From Nemertoderma westbladi (Eukaryota > Xenacoelomorpha > Nemertodermatida > Nemertodermatidae): a DNA stretch of 62,962 nt. The notes below the pieces were generated by a model that searched no databases, was not told the DNA's origin, and saw only the letters and a list, made by a program, of their open reading frames with translations. The stretch spans positions 1-62,962 of the forward strand of contig JAUCBJ010005775.1 in assembly GCA_032718475.1 (NCBI GenBank), written 5' to 3'. This document shows positions 58,007-62,962 of the stretch, in pieces (within the stretch, counting starts at the first letter, position 1; the number at the start of each line of letters is the position of its first letter). The position numbers and the translations under genes are program-made.

Positions 58007-61000
58007 AAGGAATGCCTGTCCACCACCATGGGTGATCTTCCACAGTAAACCCTTCCACTCTGTTTCCTAAAGGAATGCCTGTTCACCACCATGAGTGATC
58101 TTCCACAGTAAACCCTTCCACTCTGTTTCCTTAAGGAATGCCTGTTCACCACCATGAGTGATCTTCCACCATAAATCCTTCCACTCTGTTTTCTAAAGGA
58201 ATGCCTGTTCACCACCATGAGTGATCTTCCACAGTAAACCCTTCCACTCTGTTTCCTTAAGGAATGCCTGTTCACCACCATGAGTGATCTTCCACCATAA
58301 ATCCTTCCACTCTGTTTTCTAAAGGAATGCCTGTTCACCACCATGAGTGATCTTCCACAGTAAACCCTTCCACTCTGTTTCCTTAAGGAATGCCTGTTCA
58401 CCACCATGGGTGAACTTCCACAGTAAACCCTTCCACTCTGTTTCCTAAAGGAATGCCTGTTCACCACCATAGGTGATCTTCCACCATAAATCCTTCCACT
58501 CTGTTTTCTAAAGGAATGCCTGTTCACCACCATGAGTGATCTTCCACAGTAAACCCTTCCACTCTGTTTCCTTAAGGAATGCCTGTTCACCACCATGGGT
58601 GAACTTCCACAGTAAACCCTTCCACTCTGTTTCCTAAAGGAATGCCTGTTCACCACCATAGGTGATCTTCCACAGTAAACCCTTCCACTCTGTTTCCTTA
58701 AGAAATGCCTGTTCACCACCATGGGTGAACTTCCACAGTAAACCCTTCCACTCTGTTTCCTAAAGGTATGCCTGTTCACCACCATAGGTGATCTTCCACA
58801 GTAAACCCTTCCACTCTGTTTCCTTAAGGAATGCCTGTACACCACCATGAGTGATCTTCCACAGTAAATCCTTCCACACTGTTTCCTAAAGGAATGCCTG
58901 TACACCACCATGAGTGATCTTCCACAGTAAATCCTTCCACTCCGTTTCCTAAAGGAATGCCTGTTCACCACCATAGGTGATCTTCCACAGTAAACCCTTC
59001 CACTCTGTTTCCTAAAGGAATGCCTGTACACCACCATGAGTGATCTTCCACAGTAAACCCTTCCACTCTGTTTCCTAAAGGAATGCCTGTTCACCACCAT
59101 AGGTGATCTTCCACAGTAAACCCTTCCACTCTGTTTCCTAAAGGAATGCCTGTTCACCACCATAGGTGATCTTCCACAGTAAACCCTTCCACTCTGTTTC
59201 CTAAAGGAATGCCTGTTCACCACCATGGGTGAACTTCCACAGTAAACCCTTCCACTCTGTTTCCTAAAGGAATGCCTGTTCACCACCATAGGTGATCTTC
59301 CACCATAAATCCTTCCACTCTGTTTTCTAAAGGAATGCCTGTTCACCACCATGAGTGATCTTCCACAGTAAACCCTTCCACTCTGTTTCCTTAAGGAATG
59401 CCTGTTCACCACCATGGATGAACTTCCACAGTAAACCCTTCCACTCTGTTTCCTAAAGGAATGCCTGTTCACCACCATAGGTGATCTTCCACAGTAAACC
59501 CTTCCACTCTGTTTCCTTAAGGAATGCCTGTTCACCACCATGGGTGAACTTCCACAGTAAACCCTTCCACTCTGTTTCCTAAAGGAATGCCTGTTCACCA
59601 CCATAGGTGATCTTCCACAGTAAACCCTTCCACTCTGTTTCCTTAAGGAATGCCTGTACACCACCATGAGTGATCTTCCACAGTAAATCCTTCCACACTG
59701 TTTCCTAAAGGAATGCCTGTACACCACCATGAGTGATCTTCCACAGTAAATCCTTCCACTCCGTTTCCTAAAGGAATGCCTGTTCACCACCATAGGTGAT
59801 CTTCCACAGTAAACCCTTCCACTCTGTTTCCTAAAGGAATGCCTGTACACCACCATGAGTGATCTTCCACAGTAAACCCTTCCACTCTGTTTCCTAAAGG
59901 AATGCCTGTTCACCACCATAGGTGATCTTCCACAGTAAACCCTTCCACTCTGTTTCCTAAAGGAATGCCTGTTCACCACCATAGGTGATCTTCCACAGTA
60001 AACCCTTCCACTATGTTTCCTAAAGGAATGCCTGTACACCACCATGAGTGATCTTCCACAGTAAACCCTTCCACATGTTTCCTAAAGGAATGCCTGTACA
60101 CCACCATGAGTGATCTTCCACAGTAAACCCTTCCACTATGTTTCCTAAAGAAATGCCTGTTCACCACCATTGGTGATCTTCCACAGTAAACCCATCCACT
60201 CTGTTTCCTAAAGGAATGCCTGTTCACCACCATAGGTGATCTTCCACAGTAAACCCTTCCACTCTGTTTCCTTAAGGAATGCCTGTTCACCACCATGGGT
60301 GATCTTCCACAGTAAACCCATCCACTCTGTTTCCTAAAGGAATGCCTGTTCACCACCATGGGTGATCTTCCACAGTAAACCCTTCCTCTCTGTTTCCTAA
60401 AGGAATGCCTGTTCACCACCATGGGTGATCTTCCACAGTAAACCCTTCCACTCTGTTTCCTAAAGGAATGCCTGTTCACCACCATTGGTGATCTTCCACA
60501 GTAAACCCATCCACTCTGTTTCCTAAAGGAATGCCTGTTCACCACCATGGGTGATCTTCCACAGTAAACCCTTCCACTCTGTTTCCTATAAAGGAATGCC
60601 TGTTCACCACCATGGGTGATCTTCCACAGTAAACCCTTCCACTCTGTTTCCTTAAGGAATGCCTGTTCACCACCATGGGTGATCTTCCACAGTAAACCCT
60701 TCCACTCTGTTTCCTATAAAGGAATGCCTGTTCACCACAATGGGTGATCTTCCACAGTAAACCCTTCCACTCTGTTTCATAAAGGAATGCCTGTTCACCA
60801 CCATGGGTGATCTTCCACAGTAAACCCTTCCACTCTGTTTCCTATAGGAATGCCTGTTCACAACCATGGGTGATCTTCCACAGTAAACCCTCCCACTCTG
60901 TTTCCTAAAGGAATGCCTGTTCACCACCATGGGTGATCTTCCACAGTAAACCCTTCCACTCTGTTTCCTATAGGAGTGCCTGTTCACCACCATGAGTGAT

Positions 61001-61973
61001 CCTCCACAGTAAACCCTTCCACTCTGTTTCCTAAAGGAATGCCTGTTCACCACCATGGGTGATCTTCCACAGTAAACCCTTTCACTCTGTTTCCTAAAGG
61101 AATACCTTTTCACCAACATGGGTAATCTCCCACAGTAAACCCTTCCACTCTGTTTCCTAAAGGAATTCCTGTTCACCACCATGGGTGATCTTCCACAGTA
61201 AACCCTTCCACTCTGTTTCCTAAAGGAATGCCTGTTCACCACCATGGGTGATCTTCCACAGTAAACCCTTCCCTCTGTTTCCTATAAAGGAATGCCTGTT
61301 CACCACCATGGGTGATCTTCCACAGTAAACTCTTCCACTCTGTTTCCTAAAGGAATGTCTGTTCAACACCATGGGTGATCTTCCACAGTAAACCCTTCCA
61401 CTCTGTTTCCTTAAGGAATGCCTGTTCACCACCATGGGTGATCTTCCACAGTAAACCTTTCCACTATGTTTCCTAAAGGAGTGCCTGTTCACCACCATGG
61501 GTTGATCTTACACAGTAAACCCTTCCTCTCTGTTTCCCAAAGGAAGCCTGTTCACCACCATGGGTGATCTTCCACAGTAAACCCTTCCCTCTGTTTCCTA
61601 TAAAGGAATGCCTGTTCACCACCATGGGTGATCTTCCACAGTAAACTCTTCCACTCTGTTTCCTAAAGGAATGTCTGTTCAACACCATGGGTGATCTTCC
61701 ACAGTAAACCCTTCCACTCTGTTTCCTAAAGGAATGCCTGTTCACCACCATGGGTGATCTTCCACAGTAAACTCTTCCACTCTGTTTCCTAAAGGAATGT
61801 CTGTTCAACACCATGGGTGATCTTCCACAGTAAACCCTTCAACTCTGTTTCCTTAAGGAATGCCTGTTCACCACCATGGGTGATCTTCCACAGTAAACCC
61901 TTCCACTCTGTTTCCTTAAGGAATGCCTGTTCACCACCATGGGTGATCTTCCACAGTAAACCCTACCATTCTT
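58007..61973 (-). repeat. 63-bp satellite, array 3 (about 63 units)
   Basis: The longest array of the family. Because the unit is exactly 21 codons and one minus frame has no stop, that frame is open for up to 681 codons (60045-58000), repeating MVVNRHSFRKQSGRVYCGRS plus one residue. Recurrent variants (F/L, N/Y, R/S, P/L/S, V/I, C/G) are mostly amino-acid changing, so there is no sign of protein-level constraint. Units of 65 bp (TATAAAGG) and other indels break the frame from about 60580 rightwards. A 13-unit block is duplicated near 58.9 and 59.8 kb. Confidence 0.97.
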
Positions 61974-62734
61974 GCCATTAATCAACGAGTCAAGGATAAA
62001 AGCCTTGGTTGGGCTAGAGAATATTAAATATAATAAATATATGAAAAAAAATGATTCTGTTTGAACTCTTTGGAACCCATGAGAATAATAATACACAATG
62101 ATTAAATCGTACCAGGGTGTAGTTTTAGGGCGCTAAAACACTCATCTAGGTCAGTAAAATTGGAAGATACAACAGGACAAGATCGTTTACACATATCTTA
62201 TTTAACTTACAGCGAATTTCAAACATCGTTCCTATACAGGGTGATAGGCGGGCACCCTGCAGCATTCAAGGCACAGGCACCGGGGGGGGGGGGGGGGGGG
62301 GGGGGGAGGGGGGGGGTCAGGTGGACATGGTGTATAAATGTAAACCAACCTGAATATTTCGCCAACAAAGATGACGGATTTCTCAGAAATCCATTGCGCC
62401 TCTTAGCGAATGAGAAGGGAACTAGCTTCTTTCTGGAACACCACCTAGAGGCGCCAACTGGAACATATCCCTTTCTAGCATTGAATACCAACTAAAGGAA
62501 TAAAGAATACAGTTAGCGGGAAATAAAGTCTAGTAAAGTATTAAAGTACAGGGAAATTCGGTAACGTAATATTATTTTTAGTTTGATAGTTATAAAACGA
62601 AAGTGATAATTAATAAGAGTAAATAGTTCAATGAAAGTCAATTAACCTCACTGACGCTGTGAAAATAAAATGCAAATGCAAAAAATGAAAATAAAAAAGT
62701 TATACTTTTTTCTCATAAGTAATAATAACTATTT
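61974..62734. other. noncoding stretch with poly-G
   Basis: No gene supported. 62282-62316 is a 35-base G tract interrupted by one A. Frames at 62160-62495 (plus) and 62219-62491 (minus) overlap each other and the G tract; neither has a recognisable product. Confidence 0.5.
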
Positions 62735-62871
62735 ATTATATTGTGTATAATGCAGGACTTTATCTCACGCCGGTCCCGATGTCAATATTTACACGAATGA
62801 GCGAAGCGAGCGAGTGAAATATTGAAACGAGTGACCGAAGTGAGATAAAGGTACATCATACACAATATAAT
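62735..62871. repeat. foldback (MITE-like) element
   Basis: ATTATATTGTGTATAATG ... CTTTATCTCAC at the left pairs with GTGAGATAAAG ... CATACACAATATAAT at the right. The loop contains GAGCGAAGCGAGCGAGTGA and an inner CAATATTT/AAATATTG stem. The loop resembles that of the element at 5684-5808. Confidence 0.78.
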
Positions 62872-62962
62872 ATGTTGTTTTATTGTTAAATTTCTGGATT
62901 ACTTAACAAGATGTATTATATAATAGTTAATAGTAGACATTTCTTATAGTGTATTTTGTTTA

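Noticed and set aside
58000-60045. 681-codon frame repeating a 21-residue motif
   Set aside because: Open because the 63-bp unit is 21 codons; recurrent variants mostly change amino acids, other arrays break the frame, and no flanking gene structure is seen. Kept as a satellite.
62160-62495. 111-codon plus-strand frame with Gly run
   Set aside because: Spans a 35-base G tract, overlaps an equally long frame on the other strand, and shows no recognisable domain.

Overview
The window is animal nuclear DNA: AT-rich and gene-poor, with tRNA-derived SINEs, degenerate LINE, piggyBac and PIF/Harbinger copies, long inverted-repeat elements and kilobase satellite arrays. There are no operons or bacterial signals. 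Frequent short palindromes such as TAGGCCTA and TACCGGTA, and a secreted protein pairing PAN/apple-like cysteine modules with a glycine-rich domain, suggest a marine invertebrate. The cysteine modules recall crustacean proteins most, but the species cannot be fixed from this sequence.

Layout. 1-3.7 kb is a 43-bp satellite. 3.7-8.5 kb is AT-rich, with two foldback elements and a short 63-bp satellite array. 8.5-9.9 kb (minus) holds the only long, clearly intact host gene: a signal peptide, two Cys-rich modules, a Gly-rich domain and a probable GPI signal. 12.2-29 kb is a transposon graveyard: a LINE inside a SINE, a young SINE, a dead piggyBac, LINE fragments, and a PIF/Harbinger relic split by a long-TIR element. 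A small secreted-peptide gene (27.07-27.34 kb, minus) lies within it. 31.7-34.2 kb has a C-rich repeat and two TIR elements. 34.6-36.6 kb is a second 63-bp array in the opposite orientation. 36.6-53 kb is mostly AT-rich, with LINE/SINE remnants, two short tandem arrays and several palindromic elements. 53.1-55.7 kb is a G-rich 32-bp array. 56.8-57.9 kb has two possible terminal exons on the minus strand. 58.0-62.0 kb is the third and longest 63-bp array. The window ends in a poly-G tract and another foldback element.

Long open frames in the satellites (681 codons in the 63-bp array; about 900 codons in all three minus frames of the 32-bp array) come from units without stop codons and should not be read as genes. 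The best candidates for new biology are the secreted-peptide precursor, the Gly-rich surface protein, the three-locus 63-bp satellite, and the density of palindromic elements, two of them with 9-bp target duplications. I found no convincing multi-gene system.
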